From Leptodactylus fallax (taxonomy: Eukaryota > Chordata > Amphibia > Anura > Leptodactylidae): 64,000 bases of DNA. The DNA is taken from assembly GCA_947044405.1 (NCBI GenBank), contig CAMRHE010000021.1, positions 8,168,501 to 8,232,500 of the forward strand. Reading direction: 5' to 3'. The notes beneath the pieces are model-generated. The model ran no database searches, was not told where the DNA came from, and saw only the letters and a list, made by a program, of their open reading frames with translations. Of the stretch, positions 34,061 through 44,925 are shown in pieces. The stretch's first letter is position 1; each line of letters begins with the position of its first letter. The position numbers and the translations under genes were made by a program.

Positions 34061-35060
34061 GATTTTTTAGGTTTTTCTGGTGAGTTAGCTTTATGAGGAC
34101 TTGTTTTTAGCATGATGCAATGCATTTTATAATGACACCATTCTGGGGTGTCTATAACTTATTGACTGAATCTTATTAACTCTTTATGGGTGGATTAAAA
34201 AACAAAACATTAATTTTGGCATTGTTTTTGGCATGAGTAACATGTCTCTGTTATTCTACTGGTTGGTAGAAATACAGAGATACCAAATTTATATTTTTTT
34301 ATGCATTACTAATTTTGGCAAAACAAAAACCCATTTGGGGAAAAGATCAATTGTTTTTGCATCACTATCTTCTGAAATGTGTAACATTTACATTTTTTTC
34401 TGTTAACAGAGCTGGTTGATGGCTTATTTTTTGTGGGAAAAGCTGTGCTTTTCATTGGTATCATATTTTTATCATGGCATAAAGTCATTACTTATAGCAC
34501 TTTTTTTTTCATTTTTTATTTTATGATGGTCACTGTGCAGGTTAAATAATGTTTCAAATTATTTGTATGGGTTGTAATGATACCAAATATTTATTTAATT
34601 TTTAGGCATTTTTTTGGGCTATTTATTTTTTACCACATTTTTTCTTTGTTTACAAATGATCGCTGGTTCATTAATATGCACTGAAATACACATATAGGCT
34701 GACTTCCCCTTGTATTGCCAGGATAAACCAGGTATGGGCTTGGCCAGACCTGGGCTCATGGATCAGAACTCAGGCTGTCAAAAATAGATATCAGCACCCT
34801 CCGAACACACTGCAGAGTGACAAATGGGAGGGCATTATACTTGTAGAAACCCCTTAGATGCCGCAGTCATGACTGACCATGGCATCTAAGGGGTTAATGC
34901 TGCTGGACCAGCAGCATACCTGCTCTCACTACCCGCTTCTGTGTCTGTACTAACATTGAGTAGTGAGAGTGGGAGAGAGGTGAAGCCTGTGTAGGGGATT
35001 TCAATCAGGCGATGTCAGTCTGGCATCTGTTCAAGTTCTAATACCATATTGGGTCAGTAA
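34061..35060 (+). repeat. Non-coding repeat continuing from the array, with GC-rich hairpin end
   Basis: The T-rich stretch resembles 9480-9900 (for example ATACCAAATTTATAT near 34279 and ACACCAAATTTATATAG near 9477). It ends with a hairpin whose arms are about 34853-34869 (ACCCCTTAGATGCCGCA) and 34879-34895 (TGGCATCTAAGGGGTTA). The same motif recurs near 58710-58755 and in part at 10148. Confidence 0.5.
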
Positions 35061-36100
35061 TTAGGATGTGAAAAAGTAGTGTGGTTTTGGGAACTGGTTA
35101 AAAACATTTTGGGGCAGGATCACATTAGGTTCTGTACTTGTAATACAGTATACATATGCCCCAGGAAAATCTACATGTCCGTTAAAATTGTATGCACATT
35201 CAGTGTTTTTGGAAAAAGCATTGGCTTTTACAAGCACTCCAAAATTCTCCGTTTTTGGGACTGTAGCAAAATACTTGATTACTGGAAAGTGATGGAGCAA
35301 TCGCTTTTTTTGTTTTATTATGATGGCAGGGGCAGTGGTGGAAGAGGAATGTGCTGAAATGCTGAACACTGGCTTAAAGTCACAGTATCACTGTCATCAT
35401 TATCCTGCAATGACTGAGAAGATGAGTGAGCCATGTGCTTCACAATCTCCTCTGCTTCACATTTATATATAGCTTCACTTTTTGGAATTTGGAAAGGAAA
35501 ACATATGTTTCCATCTAATAAAAAAAAGAGTAGTTTGTGACTTGGCTAAATTGCTTGCTTTTGGTCTTGGAGCTAGTACAGATTAAATTTGAAAGTTTTG
35601 TGAATGACATTGATTGATGCACCTGCTGCAGTACAGTAGTCACTGACATACACTCCCTGTGCTGCTGGTCTAACAGTGTGACAGAAAGACACAAAATTAT
35701 GCCATTCTCTTATCACTATCAATTACATCTGTCATTTTACCACTCCTTCCTGACATGGACACTACTTTCCCCATACTATATTAACAGCATATTGTTAATA
35801 CCTATCTCTCTCAGACTGTCTGAGATGCTCCTACCTGTCTTATATCCCCAAGCAAAATGCACACTTTTTCTTCCTATCTAGGCTTTTTTTATAATGCCTA
35901 TGAAGCTTTGATGACTCATCACTGAATTGTTAGTGATCTCAGACCCTAATGATAGTCATGTCATGAGGGCTGCTTGCAAGGCATTATGGGAAAGTATGTG
36001 TTATCCCTGAGGTTATGTGATCCTTTACTGTTTTCTCCATGCTCTCACATGGCGGCTGCCATTTTAGCCAGTTAGCGAGAACAGACCCACAAAATTTTGA
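35061..36100. other. Unassigned stretch
   Basis: Two opposing short frames at 35061-35369 have no known motif. I see no convincing gene or element. Confidence 0.45.
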
Positions 36101-36104
36101 AAGT

Positions 36105-36148
36105 TTGGGTTGAATCCAATTTATTAAGAATTGGTTCACTCATCTCTA
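36105..36148 (-). mobile_element. Terminal fragment of the TAGAGATGAGYGAA hAT family
   Basis: Ends TTGGTTCACTCATCTCTA at 36148, the reverse complement of TAGAGATGAGTGAACCAA. The other end is not found. Confidence 0.5.
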
Positions 36149-36164
36149 ATAGGCGTCAACTAAA

Positions 36165-36255
36165 GTTTTTATGGATGTATTCAGATTTAACTTACTGTAG
36201 CTGAATTTTGGCTAAGGACTTCAATTTCTCATGAAACCAATTTAACACAAAAATC
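36165..36255 (+). repeat. Partial copy of the unnamed ~300-bp repeat
   Basis: Carries the first block (AGATTTAACTT, GGCTAAGGACTTCAATTTCT, CATGAAACCAATTTAACACA) only. Confidence 0.5.
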
Positions 36256-36451
36256 ACAAGATTTTAACAAAACCCTGGACAAGCAGAAATTCACAACACA
36301 AATAGTGGGTGGGAAAACTTAGACAAAGAGGATAAAAATGACAGAGTAATGCTGTCATTGGTTGAATTCAAACCTAGGACTACAGCACTGCAATTTCATA
36401 TCTTGCAATGTGCTGATCCAAGAGAAAATGAAGGACATCATAAGACTAGAT

Positions 36452-37330
36452 CAGGGGTAGGCAACCTTTTTTGTTCGGTATGCTGATTTAAATAAAAAAA
36501 TCAAAGATGAGGTCCTCGGAGTGCCGCACAATAATTTTAAGGCTTACGACATCTACACTAAAGTGATATAGCACAAACCTTAACATAGGGGTGCTGTCAT
36601 ACTGTGCTCCCAGCCACATGTGTTTACCACTATTAGCCTGTATACACCTGTACTTTTCCATTAGAAGCAATGTAAGTACATGTGTAACCCACAATTAGTG
36701 GTAAATGTATATGACTGGGACCAGAGTGAGGTAACACCTGTGGGATGGTGACACACTATGTACCTGGATACTGCATCCAGTCCCTGGCCGCCGCTACTTT
36801 CACTTTTCTGTAATTGAAGCGTGGATTAATTTCAGCCACTTTTAATTCCTGGTGGTGCAGTAACAGCAAAACCCCAGACAGGAATTTATGAGTGTCACAC
36901 TTACCCCAAAGTGACAGCACTGGTGCCCAGGAACTGGATTTGGCTACAGTCGCACCTGGGTACATCGTGTGTTACCACCCGAAAAGAAACACCCTAAGGC
37001 TACGGCCCCACATTGCGGAAATGCAGCTTTTTTTGTTGCAGATTTTCCTGCAGTTTTTTGAGCCAAAGCCAGATGCGGATTTAGCAGCAGGTAGAAGTAT
37101 AAGAGCTTCTTATATATTTCCCATTCCTTTTGTAGCCATTCTTAGCTTTGGCTCAAGGGCTTCGTCTCTGGCTCTTGGGCTTCCTCACCCCTCTCATTGG
37201 TGGGTAGGGAGGGTAGTGAGAGAAAGGGGAGCGTCCTAGACCAGTGCTCTAGCAGAGCACTGAAGGGACACTCCCCCTTCATTTAATACCTGCAGGTCCT
37301 GCTGGCTGCCATGTTGGTTGCCGACCCCTG
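36452..37330. mobile_element. Non-autonomous hAT (Charlie-like ends) with perfect 8-bp duplication
   Basis: Ends CAGGGGTAGGCAACC and GGTTGCCGACCCCTG. Perfect 8-bp flanks GACTAGAT (36444-36451 and 37331-37338). 879 bp without transposase. Inside, about 36992-37125 (AAGGCTACGGCCCCACATTG and following) looks like part of another short repeat nested in it. Confidence 0.92.
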
Positions 37331-37338
37331 GACTAGAT

Positions 37339-37831
37339 TATAATGTCTCTTATGTTCTCAATGACTGCCCACTGTCTTTTGTTGGTGTCTGTTACAGGTC
37401 CTAAATCTGAATATTTTTTTTCTTTTTTTATAACAATCTTTATTTGAAATGAGTTTTTCAGATACAGAAAATAGAAAAGAAAATGAATACAAATAATAGT
37501 ATCATGTATTGAACATATAGCGAACTTTGAACAATTATGTTGAATTAAAACTATTCTTTATTAATTTTGATAAAAAAATTGTTGTTCCATTTTCTATAAA
37601 ATATAAACATTTCCAGTACAGTATGAGGGACTAATTATTGAGGTAGACCATGATTTAATGATGAGAGAGAAAGATGGAAATTTTTTCTTGCATTGCATAC
37701 ATCTTTATATTACATAATCATAAGCAACCTAGACAAATTGGGCATCCAGAAGACCATAATAAACTGAAGAATTAATTTATTATGTTATTTAGTGTAGAAT
37801 AAACAGAAAAGTACAATGACAAAAATATATA
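37339..37831. other. AT-rich stretch without recognised features
   Basis: Begins with a T-rich run (ATAACAATCTTTATTTGAAA near 37430), which may be the reverse-oriented 3' tail of a LINE, but no coding part is attached. Confidence 0.45.
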
Positions 37832-37833
37832 TA

Positions 37834-39468
37834 CAGTACAGACCAAAAGTTTGGACACACCTTCTCATTCCAAGAGTTTTCTGTATTTTCATGACTATAA
37901 AAATTGTAGATTCGCACTGAAGGCATCAAAACTATGAATTAACACATGTGGAATTATATACTTAACAAAAAAGTGTGAAACAACTGAAAATATGTCTTAT
38001 ATTCTAGGTTCTTCAAAGTAGCCACCTTTTGCTTTGATTACTGCTTTGCACACGCTTGGCATTCTCTTGATGAGCTTCAAGAGGTAGTCACCTGAAATGG
38101 TTTTCACTTCACAGGTGTGCCCTGTCAGGTTTAATAAGTGGGATTTCTTGCCTTATAAATGGGGTTGGGACCATCAGTTGTGTTGTTCAGAAGTCAGGTG
38201 GATACACAGCTGATAGTCCTACTGAATGGAGTGTTAGAATTTGTATTATGGCAAGAAAAAAGCAGCTAAGTAAAGAAAAACGAGTGGCCATCATTACTTT
38301 AAGAAATGAAGGTCAGTCAGTCCGAAAAATTGGGAAAACTTTGAAAGTGTCCCCAAGTGCAGTGGCCAAAACCATCAAGCGCTACAAAGAAACTGGCTCA
38401 CATGAGGACCGCCCCAGGAAAGGAAGACCAAGAGTCACCTCTGCTGCGGAGGATAAGTTCATCCGAGTCACCAGCCTCAAAAATCGCAGGTTAAAAGCAG
38501 TTCAGATTAGAGACCAGGTCAATGCCACACAGAGTTCTAGCAGCAGACACATCTCTACAACAACTGTTAAGAGGAGACTGTGTGCAGCAGGCCTTCATGG
38601 TAAAATAGTTGCTAGGAAACCACTGCTAAGGACAGGCAACAAGCAGAAGAGACTTGTTTGGGCTAAAGAACACAAGGAATGGACATTAGACCTGTGGAAA
38701 TCTGTGCTTTGGTCTGATGAGTCCAAATTTGAGATCTTTGGTTCCAACCACCGTGTCTTTGTGCGACGCAGAAAAGGTGAACGAATGGACTCTACATGCC
38801 TGGTTCCCACCGTGAAGCATGGAGGAGGAGGTGTGATGGTGTGGGGGTGCTTTGCTGGTGACACTGTTGGGTATTTATTCAAAATTGAAGGAATACTGAA
38901 CCAGCATGGTTACCACAGCATCTTGCAGTGGCATGCTATTCCATCCAGTTTGCATTTAGTTGGACCATCATTTATTTTTCAACAGGACAATGACCCCAAA
39001 CACACCTCCAGACTGTGTAAGGGCTATTTGACCAAGAAGGAGAGTGATGGGGTGCTATGCCAGATGACCTGGCCTTCACAGTCACCAGACCTGAACCCAA
39101 TCGAGATGGTTTGGGATGAGCTGGACCGCAGAGTGAAGGCAAAAGGGCCAACAAATGCTAAGCATCTCTGGGAACTCCTTCAAGACTGTTGGAAGACCAT
39201 TTCAGGTGACTACCTCTTGAAGCTCATCAAGAGAATGCCAAGAGTGTACAAAGCAGTAATCAAAGCAAAAGGTGGCTACTTTGAAGAACCTAGAATATAA
39301 GACATATTTTCAGTTGTTTCACACTTTTTTGTTAAGTATATAATTCCACATGTTCCACATTAATTCATAGTTTTGATGCCTTCAGTGTGAATCTACAATT
39401 TTTATAGTCATGAAAATACAGAAAACTCTTGGAATGAGAAGGTGTGTCCAAACTTTTGGTCTGTACTG
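37834..39468 (+). mobile_element. DD38E Tc1-type transposon, copy 4 (full length)
   Basis: Starts CAGTACAGACCAAAAGTTTG at 37834 after TA (37832-37833) and ends at 39468 before TA (39469-39470). Full inverted repeats at both ends. 1635 bp, with a small TTCCACAT duplication in the right terminal region (about 39352-39361). Confidence 0.97.
38248..39300 (+). CDS. DD38E Tc1 transposase, uninterrupted full length (350 aa)
   Basis: Best-preserved transposase of the window. Order: two helix-turn-helix regions (about residues 1-50 and 65-115) linked by GRPR (59-62), D157 in WSDES, the glycine-rich HGGGGVMVWG (191-200), D247 in QQDNDPKH, and E286 in SPDLNPIE. D247 and E286 are separated by 38 residues, counted on the codons, so it is DD38E. 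Known DD38E Tc1 relatives (the group named Intruder) have this spacing; membership is inferred. Relative to the copy at 27273 it has about eleven substitutions, including V121, C271 and D290, and keeps the LLKLI segment. The coding end overlaps the right terminal repeat. Expression would need an outside promoter or one in the 5' repeat; none is evident. Confidence 0.96.
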   Translation: MARKKQLSKEKRVAIITLRNEGQSVRKIGKTLKVSPSAVAKTIKRYKETGSHEDRPRKGRPRVTSAAEDKFIRVTSLKNRRLKAVQIRDQVNATQSSSSRHISTTTVKRRLCAAGLHGKIVARKPLLRTGNKQKRLVWAKEHKEWTLDLWKSVLWSDESKFEIFGSNHRVFVRRRKGERMDSTCLVPTVKHGGGGVMVWGCFAGDTVGYLFKIEGILNQHGYHSILQWHAIPSSLHLVGPSFIFQQDNDPKHTSRLCKGYLTKKESDGVLCQMTWPSQSPDLNPIEMVWDELDRRVKAKGPTNAKHLWELLQDCWKTISGDYLLKLIKRMPRVYKAVIKAKGGYFEEPRI

Positions 39469-39470
39469 TA

Positions 39471-40247
39471 TATTTTTAAATATTTGCACAGCGAAAAAAA
39501 ATTATATAAATCACATGACTGAAAAACACAATTTCTCCTGCATAAAACATATAAGAAATGTAAAATGTTATGGCTGCTGAAATATGAAAAGGATAAAATG
39601 AAAAAAAAATATCTGGTCATTAAGGTCATTTGAGGCCAGGTCTTTACAAACCAACATTCCATGTATCCAACCTTTTTACTGGTACTATATTTTTTATCAA
39701 TACAGTCCATTTTCTTGTTCTCACATCATTATGCTATTTTTGCAATAACAGTTTTTACCTAATCTTATCTTTTTCAACCCTTTAGATTAAAATGAATAAA
39801 ATAGTACTTGAAAAATAAGGAATGGACTAAGACTTCAATGACCTTTAATGGCTTGTTACTGCACATAAACAAATCACTGATTTAATGAAAGTATTTATAT
39901 ACAGAGCATAAATCAAGAGTAGAACACAGATAGAAACTGCCTGTTTTTTAACATATTAATTCATTTTTAATATTCTTATAAAAGTCAACTTAATTTTTTT
40001 TCAAGGCAATTCAGTGGGCAAATAGGTTCAAATGATATTGTCCAGTTTTCATAGGCATGCTCTTTGCTGTTCTCTGTTTAAGAAAGGAACAGAAAACTTA
40101 CTTTCTAATTTTCTGATTGAATAACAAAATTACATAGACACTGTAACTAGCACTATTCTCTAAGGTTAGCACTATATGAGCATTATAACACCATTCAACA
40201 TGTTGTTGTCTAATGGTATAACTGTTTTTTATCTTATTATACCTAAG
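39471..40247. other. AT-rich stretch without recognised features
   Basis: Between the DD38E copy and the large hAT. Only short frames without motifs. Confidence 0.55.
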
Positions 40248-41250
40248 ATTATAGTTAGAGATGAGCGAATCGATTCTGCAGAAGTGGAATTCGATCCTAA
40301 TTTCAGGAAATCTTCGATTCGCCACGATTCCGGATTTCCTCATGCTTTGATGCATCGAATTGCATTTTTTTTATAAAATGGCCGCCGCACATGTTAGGAC
40401 AAGGGGGAAGGGACTCTTGGAGCGCAGCATCACCCACAATGCCAAGCCTGCAGCTAATCAGCACCCAGCAGGACCTGTGATGTCACAGCCCTATAAAAAC
40501 CCTCGGCCATTTTAGGTATAGTCATTCCACATCGCTCTTACTGTAGGGATAGACATCAGCAGGAGCTAGGGAAAGACTTAGAAAACATATAAAAGTTCAG
40601 GGAAAGAGGCGGAGCATTAGAACTATAGGGAAAGGATAGGGAGGAATTGAGAGAAGAATTTGGGGTGGTTGCAGGGTCATTTACAGCAAGAATTTGCAGC
40701 ATAATTCACATCGCAGCACTCACTGCCATTATACTGCTGCTCATTACTCATATCTATGACTTCAAGGTGGAACACAACAAGCCTTTTGCAGTGCAGTACA
40801 GCAAAAAACTATGAATTATCATACACTAATATCTGCATGTATCTGTAAAAAAAAAAATCCTTTTTAAAGGTTTTTATTATAAGGGGCTTATTCACTGTTC
40901 TTCCAAGGCATAACATTATTCAGTACTATTGTGTCAAATAAAACTGAATTATCATCCAATAATATCTGCACTTATCTGTAATAAAAGCCGCCTTTAACGT
41001 GGGGAAAGAAATAAAGACCATATTCTCCATTTTTTACCAGTATAAAGTTGCAGGAAATTTTTCAATACAGTATTGTCAATAATAATTCAATAATTCTTAG
41101 CGGTTATCACTTATTTAAAGGTGTTCATTAGTGTGCAAACCCATAAAAAGGACCATATTCGCCATTTTGTCACCAGTATAAAGTTGCAGGCCATTTTTCA
41201 CTACAGTATTGTCAATAATAATTCAATAATTCTTCGTGGTTATCACTTAT

Positions 41251-41252
<2 letters not shown>

Positions 41253-41322
<70 letters not shown>
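41253..41322. repeat. (AAT)n microsatellite, LINE 3' tail
   Basis: About 70 bp of pure AAT repeats. It directly follows the 3' end of the minus-strand L2 LINE and is best read as its simple-repeat tail, since expanded. Confidence 0.85.
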
Positions 41323-41975
41323 GCCCTTTAGTAGTCCCATAATGGGGAAATTCAGTGTGTTACAGCAGCAAAGATAAGTAGATACAAATACAAATACAAC
41401 ATGTACAGGAATGTTCCAAGATGAGAGGCATTACATTGATAGTAGACAGAGAGATAATAAGTAGCGGGGGGGGGAGGAATTTAACAGGCTGAAAGATATT
41501 TCAGTTCTCTGTGTGTAATGATCTCTGCTTAGGTCGGTGTTGGTTGAACAGCCTAACCGTGGTGGGGAGGAAAGACTTCCGATAGCGCTCCTTCTCATAC
41601 TTAGGGTGGAGTAGTCGGTCACTGACAGTACTGCCCAGCGCGATCACGGTCTTATGCATGGGATGGGACTTCTTCCGCATGGAGCTCACCACGGACAGTA
41701 TCCTTCTATCGCCCACCACCTGCACTAGGTCCAGAGGGCTCCCCAAGACAGAGCTGGCCCTTCTAATCAGCTTGTCAAGTTTATTTCTATCCCTGGTTGA
41801 TATACTGCTCCCCAAGCAGGCCACTCCGAAGAAGATGGCTGATGCCACTACCGAGTTGAAGAAAGCCCTAAGAAGTGCCTCCTGGATTCCAAAGGCTCTC
41901 AGCCTAATAAGCAGGTAGAGCCTGCTGTGGCCCTTCCTGTACAGGACCTCCATGTGTGTAATCAAGTCTCCATAT
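41323..41975 (-). pseudogene. L2/Rex-type LINE ORF2 C-terminus
   Basis: Minus-strand frame of 160 aa (41501-41983), open apart from the ends. It matches the C-terminal thumb-like part of jockey-superfamily reverse transcriptases: YRKGHSRLYLLIRLRAFGI, LLRAFFNSVVASAIFFGVAC, NKLDKLIRRASSVLGSPLDL and DRLLHPKYEKERYRKSFLPT. The catalytic domain is absent because the insertion is 5'-truncated, ending at about 41970 against Tc1 sequence. The 3' untranslated end (TTCCCCATTATGGGACTAC, reversed) runs into the AAT tail. The N-terminal MHLYGD of the frame comes from Tc1 DNA, not the LINE. Confidence 0.82.
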
Positions 41976-43267
41976 AAATGCACCTGCTCTGTGATAGTTT
42001 CAGGGTTCTGTTTAAAGCGCAGAGAGCATCATGAAGACCAAGGAACACACCAGGCAGGTCCGTGATACTGTTGTGGAGAAGATTAAAGCCGGATTTGGAT
42101 ACAAAAAGATTTCCCAAACTTTAAACATCCCAAGGAGCACCGTGCAAGCGATCATATTGAAATGGAAGGAGTATCAGACCACTGCAAATCTACCAAGGCC
42201 CGGCCGTCCCTCTAAACTTTCATCTCAAACAAGGAGACGACTGATCAGAGATGCAGCCAAGAGGCCCATGATCACTCTGGATGAACTGCAGAGATCTACA
42301 GCTGAGGTGGGAGAGCCTGTCCATAGGACAACAATCAGTCGCACACTGCACAAATCTGGCCTTTATGGAAGAGTGGCAAGAAGAAAGCCACTTCTCAAAG
42401 ATATCCATAAAAAGTCTTGTTTAAAGTTTGCCACAAGCCACCTGGGAGACACACCAAACATGTGGAAGAAGGCACTCTGGTCAGATGAAACCAAAATCGA
42501 ACTTTTTGGCCACAATGCAAAACGATATGTTTGGCGTAAAAGCAACACAGCTCATCACCCTGAACACACCATCCCCACTGTCAAACATGGTGGTGGCAGC
42601 ATCATGGTTTGGGTCTGCTTTTCTTCAGCAGGGACAGGGAAGATGGTTAAAATTGATGGGAAGATGGATGGAGCCAAATACAGGACCATTCTGGAAGAAA
42701 ACCTGTTGGAGTCTGCAAAAGACCTGAGACTGGGACGGAGATTTATCTTCCAACAAGACAATGATCCCAAACATAAAGCAAAATCTACAATGGAATGGCT
42801 CACAAATATACGTATCCAGGTGTTAGAATGGCCAAGTCAAAGTCCAGACCTGAATACAATCGAGAATCTGTGGAAAGAGCTGAAAACTGCTGTTCACAAA
42901 CGCTCTCCATCCAACCTCACTGAGTTCGAGCTGTTTTCCAAGGAAGAATGGGCAAGAATTTCAGTCTCTCGATGTGCAAAACTGATAGCGACATACCCCA
43001 AGCGACTTGCAGCTGTAATCGCAGCAAAAGGTGGCGCTACAAAGTATTAACTTAAGGTGGCCGAATAATTTGGCACGCCCCACTTTTCAGTTTTTTATTT
43101 TTTACAAAAGTTTAAAATATCCAATAAATTTCTTTCCATTTCACGATTGTGTCCCACTTGTTGATTCTTCACCCAAAAATTAAAAATTTATATCCTTATG
43201 TTTGAAGCCTGAAATGTGGCAAAAGGTTGAAAAGTTCAAGGGGGCCGAATACTTTCGCAAGGCACTA
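41972..43267 (+). mobile_element. Tc1-type transposon (DD34E), left terminal repeat missing
   Basis: The right end at 43267 (reverse complement of CAGTGCCTTGCGAAAGTATT, last base G to A) is followed by TA. On the left the element starts inside its 5' untranslated region (TATAAATGCACCTGCTCTGT), butted against the L2 fragment. The same family as 1-966. Confidence 0.9.
42031..43050 (+). CDS. Tc1 transposase (DD34E), uninterrupted (339 aa)
   Basis: Complete frame from MKTKEHTRQVRDTVVEKIKA to GGATKY. Two helix-turn-helix regions are joined by PGRP (57-60). Catalytic residues are D152 (WSDETKIELFG), D243 (QQDNDPKH) and E278 (SPDLNTIENLW), 34 apart. The usual Pro of NPIE is Thr here, and HGGGSIMVW has V for G after it (VWVCF). 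The element lacks its left terminal repeat, so even an active protein could not move this copy; it could act on others in trans. The broken sister at 1-746 is almost identical in overlap, so the two belong to one recent subfamily. Confidence 0.94.
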   Translation: MKTKEHTRQVRDTVVEKIKAGFGYKKISQTLNIPRSTVQAIILKWKEYQTTANLPRPGRPSKLSSQTRRRLIRDAAKRPMITLDELQRSTAEVGEPVHRTTISRTLHKSGLYGRVARRKPLLKDIHKKSCLKFATSHLGDTPNMWKKALWSDETKIELFGHNAKRYVWRKSNTAHHPEHTIPTVKHGGGSIMVWVCFSSAGTGKMVKIDGKMDGAKYRTILEENLLESAKDLRLGRRFIFQQDNDPKHKAKSTMEWLTNIRIQVLEWPSQSPDLNTIENLWKELKTAVHKRSPSNLTEFELFSKEEWARISVSRCAKLIATYPKRLAAVIAAKGGATKY

Positions 43268-43436
43268 TACATACACAAGACATGGATCTTCAAAAGGATC
43301 TTGGAATAACAAAATGCAATATAAGTAGGGAAGTATTTAGAACAGGTCAGGAAATAAACAGTGTAAAATTTGTGGTGCATGACAGAGGGATCTGTTATCT
43401 ATCTGTAATCAGGTCGTGATTTCTGACCCTCACAGG

Positions 43437-43870
43437 TCATACATAGTGTGACATGAAGCTGGCATGAATATTAAGTCCAATTTGCAGGGTTTGAAATTTT
43501 TGCATTAACTTGTATTCCCATTCTTTCCTCTCATTCTGCGTCTTAAAATGTCCCATTAAAACCACAACCCGCAAATTTTCAATAGAGTAGTCTTCTCTGG
43601 AGATATGTGCGGCCACCGGGAGGTCTGTTCTGCTGTTATTAATGTTGAATCTGTGTGAGTTCATGCGCTAAGTCTCTGCCCTCTTTCCCCCACATAGAGG
43701 CCTGTGGTGGGACATTGCACACACACTATGAGATACACCACATTGGAATACCTGCAGGAAAATGTCCTCCTAATTCTGTGCACCTGTTGTGACTGTGGGA
43801 TAGGTACACTGTCAGTGGTGTGGATGTGCTTGCAGCTCATGCACTTGTTTTGCAGGCAAGGTGAGGTGCC
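43437..43870 (-). pseudogene. Penelope-like element GIY-YIG endonuclease remnant
   Basis: Minus-strand reading: a zinc-binding-like CMSCKHIHTTDSV (about 43830-43860), then NVVYLIVCVQC and GLYVGE, which form the GIY-YIG core, then RLSARMNSHRFN, LPVAAHISREDYS, EWEYKLMQKFQTL and a C-terminal LNIHASFMSHYV ending at 43437. One base is missing before MNSHRF (about 43665), which shifts the frame. The upstream reverse transcriptase is absent. In PLEs this domain nicks target DNA for priming. The C-x2-C motif followed by GIY-YIG resembles the Neptune-type group. It lies inside the 9.25-kb hAT. Confidence 0.8.
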
Positions 43871-44925
43871 ATTTTCAGTTGGGGCCTTCAGGGCACTCCG
43901 GACAATAATACGTCTCAGGCGAGTACTCCTTGGGTAACTATGGCTCTCACCGCACTAAACACCCGCTCTGATGCCACACTACTGGCCGTGCAGGACAGCT
44001 TTTCCAGGACAAACTAGGGCAGTTGCGGCCACAAATCCAGTTTGGCTGCCCAGTAGTCCAGGAGAGCATCGATGACGGGTGGCAGGGAACACTCTAAGTA
44101 TGCCACCACCTGCTGGTTCAGGTTCTTCTCTGTGTGTAGCTGCTGATGAGTAGTTTCTTCACTATGCGGCTGAAGAAAGCTGCTCATCAGCAACTCTAGC
44201 CTCAGGTTGCTGCTGATGGAGGCAATACTGCTCCTGCCACCCACCCTCACAGCTGCCATGGCAGTGCAAGGTGAGCACTCAGGGCCCGGTCGGACCTGCG
44301 AGAGTATTGATGATGGCACAGACAGGCAGCAGCCAACTTACTACATAGGATATCTCTATAGTAGTTCAGTTTGTCCTCCCTCTCAGCGGGTGTAAAAAAG
44401 GCCCACATTTTTCCCTGATAGTGAGGGTCTAACATAGTGGAAAGCCAGTAATCATCCCTCTGCTGAATAGTGACAATTTGGCTGTCACTGCGCAAGGAAG
44501 TCAGCATGCTTCGGGCCATTTGCTCAAATGAATCCAAGGGACTCCCTCCATCCATCTCCACTGCAAACTGCCATGGTGTGTCTGGGTCACAGGCCTCATC
44601 ATCCTCATCGCCCTCTGGCTGTTCTGGTTGCTCCTGTTCCTCCTCTCCACCCATTTGGCTACACATTATTAGTGCCCCAATGTCCTCCTCATTATCCTCC
44701 TCCAGTTCAGCCCCCACAGGGCTCATGTGGCCTTGAGATGTAGATGCCACATCTCCAGTCCCCTGACCAGCCAGATTGAAAAGCATCTTTTCCAGGATGT
44801 GATTCAGTGGAATGACGTTGTTCATCCCATAGTCCTGGCGACTAACTATCAAAGTGTCCTCCTCAAAGGGAACGAGCAAACGGCAGGTGTCTCGCATGAG
44901 CTGCCACTGGCTAATGTTAAAGATA

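Noticed and set aside
35061..35369. Overlapping frames of about 100 and 92 aa on opposite strands
   Set aside because: No motif, no splice context or homology I can name; length is within chance for open stretches here.
41121..41342. Poly-Asn frame
   Set aside because: It is the translation of the (AAT)n LINE tail.
44140..44190. CTGATGA box near 44152 as a hammerhead
   Set aside because: No matching stem II or GAAA box at proper distance; it is hAT coding sequence.
44247..44897. Acidic 216-aa open frame, at first sight a host gene
   Set aside because: It continues the hAT transposase on the same strand (QWQLMRDTC, FEEDT) and ends before its dimerisation region.
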